A stretch of 64,000 nucleotides of DNA from Trochalopteron elliotii (lineage: Eukaryota > Chordata > Aves > Passeriformes > Leiothrichidae): contig JANPWX010000171.1 of the NCBI GenBank assembly GCA_024734555.1, forward strand, positions 179,074-243,073, given 5' to 3'. Positions 1 to 10,377 of this stretch are shown in pieces. Each line of letters starts with the position of its first letter. Position 1 is the first letter of the stretch. The position numbers and the translations under genes are program-made. The notes beneath the pieces were generated by a model, which was not told where the DNA came from, did not search any database, and worked only from the letters and a program-made list of their open reading frames with translations.

Positions 1-940
1 ACACGACTAGAGCGAGGCGGGACCGAGGTCGAGCCCAGCCCCGTTGGCATATCGCGACAGCCCCGACACGCTGAGGCAAATCCCGGTGGCACCGTGAGCA
101 GGGGCTTGGCGCATGTGCGGGCTGAGGAGCACCGTGACCCCGGGAAAGACGCTTTCCTGAGGCCGACAGGAGCCTCGTGAAAATCCAGATCTTTGCTTCC
201 ATTTACGAACTGCTGGGATTCAGAGGGGGAAAAAAAATCATTCTTAATGTGGTCAAAGTTATTAACTTCGAAGTCTTTCACAGAGGTCAAAGTTTTCTCC
301 CAAAACTGTAAATTTCTGCCCTGGGTAGTTAAGGTGGTTTAGAAAATTTTTGCCGAAGTCATAAAAAAAAATCCTAATCCCAAGTCTGTGCAATGAGGTG
401 CATGAATGTGCATCCTTAGAAGGATGCATCTGGGTGATGTTAACCACAGCTGCTGCCTTTAATACAATTTTATGTTAAAAGTGAAACCATTTTATTAGAA
501 AATGGGCCATGTTCCAACTCAAATCTCCATTCAGTATCACTCACTCTAAAATCAGCACCAGCCTGAATAGATAATCAAGATATTGTTGGGTAAAGCACTG
601 AAATTATACATTCAGGTGGTTTAATAATCCCTCCTGACTCAGAGTCCCTCTGCCAGGTGTGCTGTGGCATTTCAGGGTTTATCCCTGTGAAGTGTCCTGG
701 TTGCTCTGAGGGAGGCAGCACATCCTCAGGAACAGTGGCTGCCATCCCGGCTTGAACAGCTGCAGGAGACTCACTGCCCTCTCCTAGGAAATGATTAAGG
801 AAAGAAGAGTTCAAATAGGAAGTTGGGGAACTGCCCTGAGGGAGTTCACTCTGAGTTCCCTGTGGGAATTCCAGGACTCTGATCATCATACAATTCAGCA
901 TCAGTGGTGTAAGCTGCAGTTTTGCATATTGAATGAACAT

Positions 941-1182
941 GGAATCCTGCAATGGTTTGGTTGGAAGAGACCCTGAAGCTCATTCAGTCCCACCCCTTGC
1001 CACAGGCAGGGACACCTTCCACCTTATCCCAGGTTGCTCCAAGCCCCATCCAGCCTGGCCCTGGACACTGCCAGGGCTGGGGCAGCCACAACTTCTCTGG
1101 ACATCCTGTGCCAGGGCCTCAGCACCCTCACAGGGAAGGATTTCTTCCCAATGTCAAAGCCATTGCCCCTTATCCTGTCACT
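941..1182 (-). mobile_element. CR1 LINE fragment (3' end, antisense)
   Basis: It shows the CR1 3' signature on the minus strand: GGTTTGGTTGGAAGAGACC, then CCTTGCCACAGGCAGGGACA and CTCACAGGGAAGGATTTCTT. It is 5'-truncated at about 240 bases and non-coding. It ends at a perfect foldback (1172-1197). Confidence 0.85.
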
Positions 1183-1197
1183 TAGGAGTGACAGGAT
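1172..1197. repeat. Perfect inverted repeat, 11-bp arms, 4-base loop
   Basis: ATCCTGTCACT and AGTGACAGGAT are separated by TAGG. The left arm belongs to the antisense CR1 copy (sense GTGACAGGA is a normal CR1 word), so the right arm is the same word in the opposite direction at the broken 5' end of the element. Confidence 0.88.
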
Positions 1198-3419
1198 GAG
1201 TGTTGGGAGCCTCCAGTCCCTACAGAGAGAGGAGAGGATCAGGTCCAGGAGAGATTTCAGATCATGGACACATGAATTACCTAAAATAATGTGCCTGTTC
1301 CCACTGTGTTCCCAAACTGGACACCTTAATTAGCTGCCTGGAGTTAGGGGGAATTTTTTTGTGCCTAAATGCATAAAACACAGAGATGAAGAGGACATTG
1401 ACCTCAGGAATCCTGGGATGAGGATGGCGTCGTGACAATGACAAGCTGTCCCTGAGGAGACAGGTGAAATGGCCTTTCACAGGTTTTACTCTCCCTGGAA
1501 CAGAAATCTCAACTGTGCAATTCCTCATGTGTCTTAGAGAGGCCGAAAATATTAATACAGAACTCAAGAGGTGCTTTAGTAGGTGGGTGCCATGATGTTG
1601 CATGGGAATTTTATGTGATTTTTGCAGAAAATAATAAGGACAAAAGTGAAACGTGTTGGTTGGATCATGGGAAATACTTGGTTTGATTTCTGTGGGCCAT
1701 CAGAACACACTGAGGTTGGATGTGGAATGACTTTGTGAAGGGAACTGGTTTGGAGGGATGGTATTTAGAGGAACCCGGGAGCCCTGTGTTCTCCACAAAC
1801 TTTCTCACAATTTACAAGCAAATGGATCCCATGTTCACCTCCTTCCTGCATAGTTAGAGGGGATGAAGTATCATCTGCTAGGAAAGGACAGGATAAACAA
1901 GTTCTGGATAATGCCTGTGCACTCCTTCAGGCTTTGAAGGAGCCTAAGTTCCTCACTGAAAGCGGCTTTTCCCAGTAGGGATTTTCCCCAAATTATTTGA
2001 GGCTTCATCTAGTTGAGAAGGTTATTTTTGGAACCTAACATCCACTGTCTGGAAAACAATAAATGTTCCTGGGAGAGGAAAAAAGAGATTCTTCTCAGAA
2101 TTTAGATACCATTGTTAGAATGTTTCTGGATTTAGACTTATTTTCTTCTCTTTATTTTCGCCTTCTCCATGGAGAGGAAGAACATCAGAGATTGTATCCT
2201 TTCTGTACCACTACTCTCTCCATGTGAGAATCCTGGAGAAGACTGCCTCAAGTGGATTCCTCTCTTCTGCCCAGTAACTCTGCACAGTGCTGGGTCTGTG
2301 CTCCTGAATTTTCCCTCAGTGTCATCTACAGGAAGCACAACTGGGACCACATTGCTTCCGAGGGAAGATGTTTTGTGCAGGTTTAGCTGGGATTTGCCCC
2401 TGATGGGCTCCTGCTGAAACCCCTTTAGCCCCTCTGCAGTCATGACTTAACCCATTTTCTTAGGAAAGGAGGTTAAAAATTGGATTTTTGGACTGGTGGA
2501 CACACCCTCTGCATCACAGCTCACAGACAGCTGACACAGCTGACAAGGGGTAGTAAAAGCAGCTCTCAGTAGTAAGTTCCTCCTCTCTTATGGTAAATCA
2601 CCCCACCTTTACTCCTGCCAAGATCCAAGTGATTTCCTAGGAGGAGACACCCTTGGCTCTGGAGATTTCCATGCTTAGAACCTATCTAGTAATTTTTTGC
2701 TCCACCTTCCTTCAACTGGAAAAACCCCCAAACCTGGTTCTGTGTTAATAAAATGAGCTGCTCTGGGAACTGGAATCCGTCCACAGCGCGTGGGTGGGTT
2801 TAGAAATGGGATGGGCAGTTCCTGTAAAAGATGCCTGGGATGAAATCCCTGCTTGGAGATAATTTGTAGGATTTGAAAAGGGCAGGGGGAGAGAGGGGAG
2901 TGAATTAAGGCTGTTTCTTAGGAATTTGCATCCCAAAGCTGGGCTCAGACAGGTATGGAGCACAGTGTTTCCATGCTGTGGGCAGGAACAAGGCCTGGCT
3001 GCTGCACAGAGCCACCTCTTCTCCAAACACAAGTTTGATGGAGTTTGCCAACTCCCTGTCAAGTTCCCTAAGGCTGACTGAGAAGTGTAGAAGTAGTCTG
3101 GGGCAGTGTACACACACACATCCCCCCCACTTCCTCAGGCTAACGGATGCCCCACTACAGACCAAATAAAATTCCTTAAAGAAGGAACTAAGGCCAAGCC
3201 TGAAACAGCCAGCTTTTATCCCAGCCCGTGGTGTTTGCAGCCTCAGGTTCCTTCCTGAGCCCTCCCCACAGACCAGGCATAGCTGGACCATTCAGTATAA
3301 AGAGGGAGTGCAGTATATTTTGGGGTGGTGGGAAATGGTGATTTTCTGGAACAGATCCCACCTCATCACTGTGAGAAATCCTTAACAACAGTTCTCAGCT
3401 GTCATCACTTCCCTTACAG

Positions 3420-3492
3420 ATCCTGCTTTATGTGAATGGGATTTATTACATCTTCTACTTCTTGGCAACTCTTGCAATGATTATTTATAAAA
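3420..3492 (+). CDS. TMEM80: TMEM80 coding exon 2 (first in window)
   Basis: The acceptor is cccttacag and the donor is gtaagt. It encodes ILLYVNGIYYIFYFLATLAM followed by IIYK, the first membrane helix, and carries one base over to the next exon (phase 1). The reading frame at the 5' edge is inferred to be phase 0. Confidence 0.92.
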
Positions 3493-4816
3493 GTAAGTTG
3501 CAGGTACTGTCCCCAGAGCAGGCTGTGCTGATGCACAGCTGGGTTTTGTCCTGCTGTGTTTTCCTGCTTTATTTACTCTGGTTTATTATCCAGGTCAAGT
3601 TTTCAGTTATCCAGATGACCTTTTGGCTCCTGATCTTGCTGTGCTTTTCCTTATGGCCATTCTGGAAGTGCCTCGATTGTACTTGGGTAGGTTATGTTGT
3701 CAGTGCAACTGGAATGTAATCTCTAAACATGAATCATTTGGAAAGGGAGTCTGTCAGTTGAGCAGATATTTGGAGACCCCTGCACCTTTCCTTTCACTCC
3801 TGAGGACATCTGCAAGCACCAACACCTTCCTTTCACTAAGACAGAAGGGCGGGAAGGGCCTCCTGACCTTGTCCAGAGCTTGCTAAAACTTCTTCAAGTC
3901 CAATTTTTAAAAAACCCAAATCACTATTAAAATCTGCTCAGTATTCCCAAGATATTTATGTAGGGTGGGGCCCTTGAATCAATCTGAGTGGCATTAGGGT
4001 TGGATTTATTCTGCTGCCTTAAAGCTCTTTGTGTATTTGCTTGGAGCCTGATCCATGAATAAGGAAGTGGGTTTCAACTCTAATGTAGTTAAACACCAAA
4101 ATCTACTGAGCTGAGCTTGGGCATAAGCTGCAAAGAAGAGAGAAGGACAGCTTCTCCACAGTGACAGTCATCTGAAACAGGAATAGATTAGCAGGAAATC
4201 AGACTTGAAAATGAGGATTGGACTCCAGGAGTGCACCAAGGTCACTGCGTTGAGCATGGGGCTGGGGGGCTCAGGGAGAGTTTGATGGTTGAAGCTGAGA
4301 GCTCAGAAGGATGCAGCTTCAGAAGTGATTCTCTGTGATAAGAAGAGGTGCCCTGGCTGTGACTGTCAACTGATCAACTATTTAGATTAACTTTGCTTAG
4401 TTTTCCTGTTTTGAAATGGATTGTCCATTGGTGTCGGGCTTGTTGTTTGTCGCAGAGCCTTGATTCAGGCTGGTCTTTCAATGTATTTTGAGCTTTCTTA
4501 GGACTCAGTAAGAGCCAAGTCAGAACCAGGACCTTTTTTGAGCAGGAATATTCTCGAGTCACAGCTTGAGCTGAGAACAAATCAGACTTCTGGTTTCTGT
4601 TTCCTTGCAGGTTTCAAGGGTAACCTGACGGAGGCAGAGGCGCCGCTGGGGCTGAGCCTGGGGCTGACGGTGGGCAGCGTGGTGCTGTGTGTGTACCTGC
4701 TGCTGTGGCAGACCTACGTGCTGTGGGCAGATGTGCTCCTCAACGCCGTGCTGCTCTCAGCCTACGGGCTCGAGTCGGGGCTCAAGGTCACGGCCATCGC
4801 TGCCTTTGTCAGCTGA
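3420..4816 (+). CDS. TMEM80: Transmembrane protein 80 (3' three coding exons; first exon not in window)
   Basis: TMEM80 is a small multi-pass membrane protein of the Tmem17/TMEM80/TMEM216 family, whose members sit at the base of the primary cilium. Three exons, 3420-3492, 3594-3686 and 4611-4816, join in frame (372 nt, 123 codons plus TGA at 4814-4816). The product shows four hydrophobic segments: near residues 1-24 of this fragment (ILLYVNGIYYIFYFLATLAM), in exon 3 (LAPDLAVLFLMAILEV), and two in the last exon (LGLTVGSVVLCVYLLL and a C-terminal helix ending AIAAFVS). The pieces KSQVFSYP, RLYLG and GNLTEAE match what I recall of human TMEM80. The short N-terminus with the start codon is absent from bases 1-3419, so the first exon is probably upstream. 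The identification rests on recalled similarity over the whole fragment and on clean splice sites. Confidence 0.93.
3594..3686 (+). CDS. TMEM80: TMEM80 coding exon 3
   Basis: The acceptor is ttatccag and the donor is gtaggt. It completes the serine codon and encodes QVFSYPDDLLAPDLAVLFLM and then AILEVPRLYLG, the second membrane helix. It carries one base over to the last exon. Confidence 0.92.
4611..4816 (+). CDS. TMEM80: TMEM80 last coding exon
   Basis: The acceptor is ttccttgcag. It starts GFKGNLTEAEAPLGL, a loop with a possible N-glycosylation site NLT, then holds helices three and four and ends AIAAFVS with TGA at 4814-4816. It is much richer in GC than the flanking intron, as coding exons of small avian genes often are. 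Confidence 0.93.
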
Positions 4817-5735
4817 GCCCGGCCCCTTCCCACACAGCCCCCACACATTCCTTCTCTAAAGAGTGGGGCTTCGTTTCCACTATCAAATTCCTTTGTATAT
4901 AAAAACCCTGTAAAGCTTTTCTCTGTTTACATTATAAGTTTTGGGGACATAGATGTCCTGCCCAGGAGCTGTGTGATGCTGTCCACCATTGGCTTACTTA
5001 TGGGCAAAGGCAAGGGATGAATAGCGTAACACTTAACACTCTGGCATTCACCAGGGATCAGTACTAAATATCCATTCCCAACACAGAATAGGAGGCAGTG
5101 CTGCTGGCTCAGTGGGAGTTTTCATGGCACAGCATCAACATGCAGCCCAAGTGACACAGAAATGAATCAGGCCAGGGCTCACTTGTGCCTTGCCACACAC
5201 ACACACGTCCGTGTTTGAGGGCACAGCTGCTCTGCTGCTCTCATTTGTTTCCAGACCTCAGTGGTAATTTCCCTGACTTTAGTAGGGCAGAACCTGATGT
5301 ATCCCAGTGGGGGAGAGTGGAACTGGGTTTTGTGCATACCTGGAGAGCCAAGCCACAAGGTTTGGCAGCCAGTTCTTACACACTATGTGAGGGGATGTTT
5401 GGTTAAACAGGATGGCTTTAAAATGAACAAAACCATTCACCATTCATTCTCCCTTCTGTACTGTTTAAAAGTCCAACAGAATGTTGGCAGTTTCACTTCT
5501 ATTTGGTGTTAAATGTGCTTATTTCTACTATTTTGCAGAAATTACTATGTTCAAGCCTGTCTTTTAACTTCTAACTGGTGCAAGTGCAGAGTTTTTTACT
5601 GTCTCAAAAATATGTGTTAATGGAAAGCTTTGGGGAGTTCCTGGGTTTTTGAAGAAGCCTATTTTCTATTCAGAATTTCCTATTTTTGTATTTATTTATT
5701 CATTCAAATAAATAATGGTTTAGATCTAAGGAGTG
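4817..5735 (+). other. TMEM80: TMEM80 3' UTR (probable)
   Basis: The sequence after the stop codon is unbroken up to a canonical AATAAA at 5707-5712, which lies in an AT-rich stretch containing ATTTATTTATT. This is the first AATAAA downstream of the stop, so the 3' end is placed roughly 15-25 bases later. A short CA repeat lies near 5196-5207. The exact cleavage point is inferred. Confidence 0.55.
5707..5712 (+). terminator. Polyadenylation signal AATAAA (TMEM80)
   Basis: A canonical AATAAA hexamer about 890 bases after the TMEM80 stop codon, next to ATTTATT-type AU-rich sequence that often shortens mRNA life. Use of this signal is inferred. Confidence 0.5.
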
Positions 5736-8449
5736 TTTGAAATGCAGAGCATCTTGTTCAGATCTTGGGCTCCAGCTAAGTCACCCAAAGGAAGACTTGG
5801 GCAAGCCTGGATGTGTGTGAAAGCCTCTTCTGATCCTGATCCTGATCCTGTTGCTGTGTGTAGCCCCTTCTCTTGCCCTGAGAAGGTCTGAGCTAATTTG
5901 CATTCACCAGGGGCTGAAAATTGTGGGGTGCAGGCCTGTGGCACCTCAGCCACTCTGCTCTTTGCTTTCTGGTGGGGGTAGAAAGGGAGAAAAGACATGC
6001 AAGTTTTGTGAAAGGGCCCAGTTTCACCCCTCAGTCATTCAGTGACTGGACTTGGTCATCACAGAGGGCTTTTCCAACCTTAAGGATTCCAGTATCTAAA
6101 GGGGGCTTACAAGAAGGCTGGAGAGGGACCTTTCACAAGGGCATGTAGTGACAGGACGAGGGGGAGTGGTGTCAAGCCAAAAGAGGATTGGTTTGGATGA
6201 GATATTAGCAAGAAATTTGTGACTCAGGGTGCTGAGGCCCTGGCACAGGTTGCCCAGAGAAGCTGTGGCTGCCCCTGGATCCCTGGAAGTGTCCAAAGCC
6301 AGGCTGAACGGGGCTTGGAGCAATGTGGTCTAATGGAAGGTGTCCCTGCCCTTGGCAAGGGGGATGGAAGGAGATGACCTTTAAAGTCCCTTCCAACCCC
6401 AACCTTTCTACTCCCAGGCCAGGTAACAGCCAGTTCTGTCCACATGACACCACCTGACAGTCACAATCATAGAGTACCCTCTGGCACAACAAATCCCCTT
6501 GGACAGGTCCTGCTAAGCCAGGGCACAGGCGGCCCTTTGCTGCTCCCACAGAAACATCACAGCAGCAGAACTGGGGCTAAGGAGCACCCAGAAAACTGAA
6601 TGACCAAATATTTCTGTGCTTAATCTGCCTGAATGGAGTCCCCACCTATTTGTCCTCCCAGACTTGCTTGGCATGATGGAATGTGCCATCACATGCTTGT
6701 TCCAAGGAGTGACCAACATACCGAGCTGTCCCTGCCCCATTAACGATCAAAGCACACAAGGAAAACTCTTCCTGGATGGGCACAAAAAAAGCACAAACTT
6801 TTTCTGGTATTTGCACCTGCCTTACACAAAGTTGTTCTGCCCACAGAACAACTGACAGGCTCTAAAGGGAATATTGTAAAGTGGAATTTTTACCTGAATG
6901 CAGGTGACACAGCAAACAGGGTCACACAGGTTAATGTTGAGTCACAGCCCCTGTGCTTCACCTTCTTGGAGTGATCACCACAAGCAAACACAAAATATGA
7001 ATTATAAAACATGGTGAACCCTTTGCTCCCTCCCCATCACCCAGGTGAAAAACAAGGATCAGCCGAGAGTGCCAATACTTGCTGATAGTGAGGCACGGGG
7101 TAAATATGCACATAGGATAACAAACATGAAATTTTGGGCTTGTTTCAGAGCACAACCTGATGGCTGCAACTGCTCAGAGCCCTGGCTGGCTGTTCATGCC
7201 TGCCAGGGTCAGCTGGCACCAACGTGGACTTGCATTCTCACAAGGGCAGAACAGCTCTGCTTTCAGTTTTCCAATTCCAGATAAAATTGTCCATGAACTT
7301 TCATGGGGTACTGCTGCTGCTGACAGCCCTGCGCTCCATGATGAAGGATGAAGCCTGGAAGCTTCAGACAACTCCTTCATCCCAAGTATTTCCAGGCTTT
7401 CAATGGGGATTGTCATTGTGTTGGTGTCCCTGATTCCATGGTGGCATCTCTTGATGCTGAGCTGGTACAAAGACCCAAAGTGAATCAGCTTCAGAGAGTT
7501 TCCCTAACCAGAGCTCCTTTCCACACTGTTCCCACTGCTTGGAGAAGCAGGACACACACAGTGAAGCCATTGATGACATTTGCCAGGCACACAATCACTG
7601 GAGCTTTTAATTACGAGGCCCAGCCCTTCTGAAACAGGACAAGCAAGTTGGATGCAAACAGCATTAAAAATTTAGAGGAACACATATTTTGAGGAGCTGG
7701 GTTTGGGTGGTGTTTACTCGACAAGTCTTTGTTCTCGAGCCATCACAGGGGTGTCTGCCGCCAACCTGATTTAAAAGGCTGATCCCAAGAGGCAAGTCAG
7801 CCTCCTGGGATTTCCAAATTGGAGATACTGGGGGATAGATAGGGTGTTATGGGTCCATGACTTTATGATATCCCTCTGGAGTGGCCTGGTGCTCCAGTGA
7901 AGGAGGGAGACCGAGGACATACACTCAGCTGGTTCCACACCTGGGAGCCATGCCAGGAACCACCACCATACCACAGGGTGAATCCCTCCTGCCAAACCAT
8001 TCCATGATTCTCCAGTTGCCTCTGGCCCACCCCCACCAGCACCAGCTGTCAGGTGAGACAGCAGGGAAGGTGTAATAAGCTGTGCTGTGGTTTTCTTCCC
8101 TGCCCAGAGGAAAAGTTGCTACACCTGCAGAGCAGTTAAGAGATTTGCTGTGGGGCACAACAGCTCACAGTAGCCCTGTCTTCATTGTTAATGTAGAGCT
8201 GGATAGGAAGCAGTGCCTTAAAACCCCATCCTGTCAACTCCCTGTTTGTATCCCAGGAAAGTTAGCCCAGCCCAGAAGTCCCCCTGAAATACCCCAGTGA
8301 TGCATTTCAGGCAGTAGGGATCTTCTGCACAAAACCTTCTGGCTGCTGAGGCTCACCAGGCTCCAGCACAGCTGGCATTCCCACTGCATTTCCTTTGGGT
8401 TGGACTGATATCCCTTCTCCTGCCTGGTACGGCACACGTTCCCTAAATC
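5736..8449. other. Intergenic DNA between TMEM80 and EPS8L2
   Basis: No exon pair, long ORF or RNA gene is visible. The stretch holds one sense CR1 copy (6062-6411) and a short (gatcct) triplet near 5829-5850. The rest is unremarkable single-copy-looking DNA. Confidence 0.6.
6062..6411 (+). mobile_element. CR1 LINE fragment (sense)
   Basis: It reads in CR1 order: AAGGCTGGAGAGGGACC, GTAGTGACAGGACGAGGGGG, CACAGGTTGCCCAGAGAAGC, CTAATGGAAGGTGTCCCTGC and AAAGTCCCTTCCAACC. About 350 bases with no intact ORF. Confidence 0.87.
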
Positions 8450-8837
8450 TTGCTTTTCCTAGGGCTGGCCGTGTTTTCACAATATATCCCCTGGGATCCT
8501 GGCGAGGAGGGTGATGGGGCACTGGATGTCACCCCGAGTATCGGTTCGTGTTCTCCCGCAGCAGGAGAGGTCACGGTCCTGTCAAACCCGAGCTGCCGAA
8601 ATTGCCACTGTCAGGCAGGGATCCGCTCTCCCCCTGCCCGCCCGGCTCACCCGGCCGCATTCCTCCCACAGGAACTCACCGGGGCGGCTCCTCCGTGCGG
8701 CGCCGGGACCCGTGCCAGGCCCTGCGCTGGGCACAAGCCCCTCAAAGAAACCCACAGCAGCGGGGAACTCAACAAATGTTAAGCTATGGAGTTTGGGCTT
8801 CTCCCAGACCGCTGTCCTGAGGGGGAAGCTTTTCCTT

Positions 8838-8860
8838 GTTTTTTTTTTTTTTTTTTTTCC
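8838..8860. repeat. Poly-T run
   Basis: About 22 T in a row, ended by CCCC. It lies inside the GC-rich candidate promoter region and may be the trace of an inserted element tail or a nucleosome-free spacer; neither is shown. Confidence 0.85.
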
Positions 8861-9084
8861 CCTAGTGTCACAGTTACAGGTGTTTCCTCCCAGGGGTCTC
8901 ACTTCACATGTACGTGGCAGGGGTGCAACACACAGAGTGGGCATGGTGGGGAAGCCTGCAGACTTCCATAAAACGTGCACTTCCATAAAACACTCCCAAA
9001 AGCCTCAGTTTTGGGAGAGGAATGGCTAACCAGAAGGATCCCACCCTGCCATGGACACATTGGTCTGACCCAGCTGATATTTTC

Positions 9085-9242
9085 CCTGCCAAGGACACCT
9101 GCCACTATCCCAGGTTGTTCCAAGCCCTGTCTAACCTGGCCTTGAACAATTTCAGGGACGGGGCAGCCACAGCTTCTCTGTGCCAGAGCCTCAGCATCCC
9201 CACAGGGAAGAATTTGTTCCAAATATCCCATCTAAACCTACT
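9085..9242 (-). mobile_element. CR1 LINE fragment (antisense)
   Basis: It carries CAGGTTGTTCCAAGCCCTGT, CTTGAACAATTTCAGGGACG and CACAGGGAAGAATTTGTTCC, CR1 words on the minus strand. The 3' terminal part is missing. It lies within the candidate EPS8L2 promoter region. Confidence 0.8.
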
Positions 9243-9989
9243 GTCTTTCATGGAAGAGCTGGGGCAAAACGAGGGGCTTTATGGCCACATAGTCCCAAGA
9301 AGCACAGTGCCACAGCGGGGTACCCCAAAGTGGACTCTGCTCCGCACCCCTGATTTCCTTGGGGAATGTGAGGGAAAGGACGCTTTGCCTTCTACTTCCA
9401 TCTCCCAACACCTTTCTTTGCCGCAGACGTCGGGACAGAGAGCAGGCAGGGGCGATGCTGGAGGAAAACAAGCCGCGAGCCAGCGCTGAGGAGAACCCTG
9501 AGCTGCACAAAAGGTGCCTTGTTCCCCCCATGAGGCGGTCGGGCAGCGAGTCGCCTCCCTCACCGGCGATGGAAAACTGAGCTCTAAGCACTCCTTCACC
9601 TCCCCTCGCCACTTTCAACCTTCCCATTGGGTACAAAATGTTCTCGGGAGCAAGAAACCCGAAGTTTAACACGTCCCTCCTGGGCTCTTGGTCGCCTTGC
9701 CTTGGGAGTGGGCGAAGGCTGCAGCAGCCCCCGGCGCTTCCGCGGCCACCGGCTCTTGGTTATACAGTAACCTGTTGCTCCGGGTCCCAGCTCCACCTCT
9801 CGCTGCCTCCACATCCCTCCCCTCCTCTCTCCTCTGCCAAGGAACCTCTGTCACCTGCTCTCAGACACCCGGGGCGAGCGGCACCGGGAGGAAAGGGCAG
9901 CGGGGAGCCACGGCACGGGGACGCCCAGGCCGGGGTGCCGGGTGGGCTCTGCCTCCCACTCTCCTTCAGCGTTCGGGGCATCGGGCTCA

Positions 9990-10127
9990 CAGCCTGTGCA
10001 GGGAGGACAGGGGAGCTTGACTGCTGGAGAATGGCAGCAGGATTTAACTAAGAGGGCTCGGAAAACTGGGAGAGAACTCAGGGGAGCTGAGCGAACTACG
10101 GGAGACGAGAGCGGCTTCTCAGCACCG
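9990..10127 (+). other. EPS8L2: Candidate EPS8L2 5' UTR exon (3' boundary defined, 5' boundary approximate)
   Basis: This segment ends in a consensus donor (CACCG|gtgagtc). The first coding exon at 28412 begins with an acceptor and has only 21 bases before its ATG, so at least one upstream non-coding exon must exist. This is the best-looking candidate. Its left edge is a guess. Other first exons, for example in the 25.5 kb area, cannot be excluded. Confidence 0.3.
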
Positions 10128-10363
10128 GTGAGTCCCTCTTTGCAAACCCTAAAGCTTCATCCCCCTCCCCAACTTTTATCCACTTCAAAAGTCTGTCTGA
10201 TTCTGCTGTGGAGGGAGCATGGCTGGAGAGGGGCTGTGGCTGGGAGAACTATCAGTGTAGTTTTCTGTTGTTTTAGTTAAAAAAAGATGAAAAAACGTAC
10301 TTTTCCCAGCATTGTGTTTTCTGAGTTTGTTTCCCGTCCTGGTGATTCCCCACCGGGCGAGAT

Positions 10364-10377
10364 CCAGTAGGTGGCAC
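10364..10377 (+). promoter_or_regulatory. CTCF-type insulator motif
   Basis: CCAGTAGGTGGCAC agrees at every position with the CTCF core consensus CCASYAGRKGGCRS. It lies 237 bases after the candidate EPS8L2 first-exon donor and between the TMEM80 and EPS8L2 coding regions. Binding is inferred from the motif only. Confidence 0.5.

Larger units (their letters stand above)
1..3419 (+). other. TMEM80: TMEM80 intron 1 and possible promoter edge
   Basis: The first 180 bases are GC-rich with many CpG and look like the shoulder of a CpG-island promoter. In human, TMEM80 and DEAF1 share such a promoter head to head, so the TMEM80 start exon is probably just left of base 1. I found no start codon followed by a TMEM80-like N-terminus here. 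The rest is AT-richer intron with one antisense CR1 copy (941-1182), a short CA run near 3110-3120, and nothing else I can name. Confidence 0.6.
8450..10127 (+). promoter_or_regulatory. EPS8L2: GC-rich candidate promoter region of EPS8L2
   Basis: Two GC- and CpG-rich blocks (about 8500-8750 and 9420-10127) stand out from the AT-richer surroundings, separated by a poly-T run and an antisense CR1 fragment. The second block ends in a strong splice donor, CACCG followed by gtgagt at 10128. No coding exon is seen. The position upstream of EPS8L2, on the right strand, makes this the most likely start of that gene, but no start site can be read directly. Confidence 0.4.

Noticed and set aside
1..180. 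GC-rich left edge as TMEM80 coding exon 1 or a DEAF1 exon
   Set aside because: The only ATG in it (112) opens a 14-codon frame unlike TMEM80, and no frame on either strand resembles DEAF1 as I recall it. Kept only as a promoter shoulder.
3295..3302. TATAAAGA about 120 bases upstream of TMEM80 exon 2, as a possible internal promoter
   Set aside because: No ATG in the TMEM80 frame follows in exon 2 that would give a sensible protein, and the exon starts with a clean acceptor.
8511..9029. A 172-codon ORF in the GC-rich block upstream of EPS8L2
   Set aside because: It crosses the poly-T run (read as a phenylalanine stretch), has overlapping ORFs in several frames on both strands, and no recognisable domain.
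9022..9489. A 155-codon ORF
   Set aside because: Its first half is antisense CR1, giving the RLFQALSNLALN-type translation seen in many chance CR1 frames.
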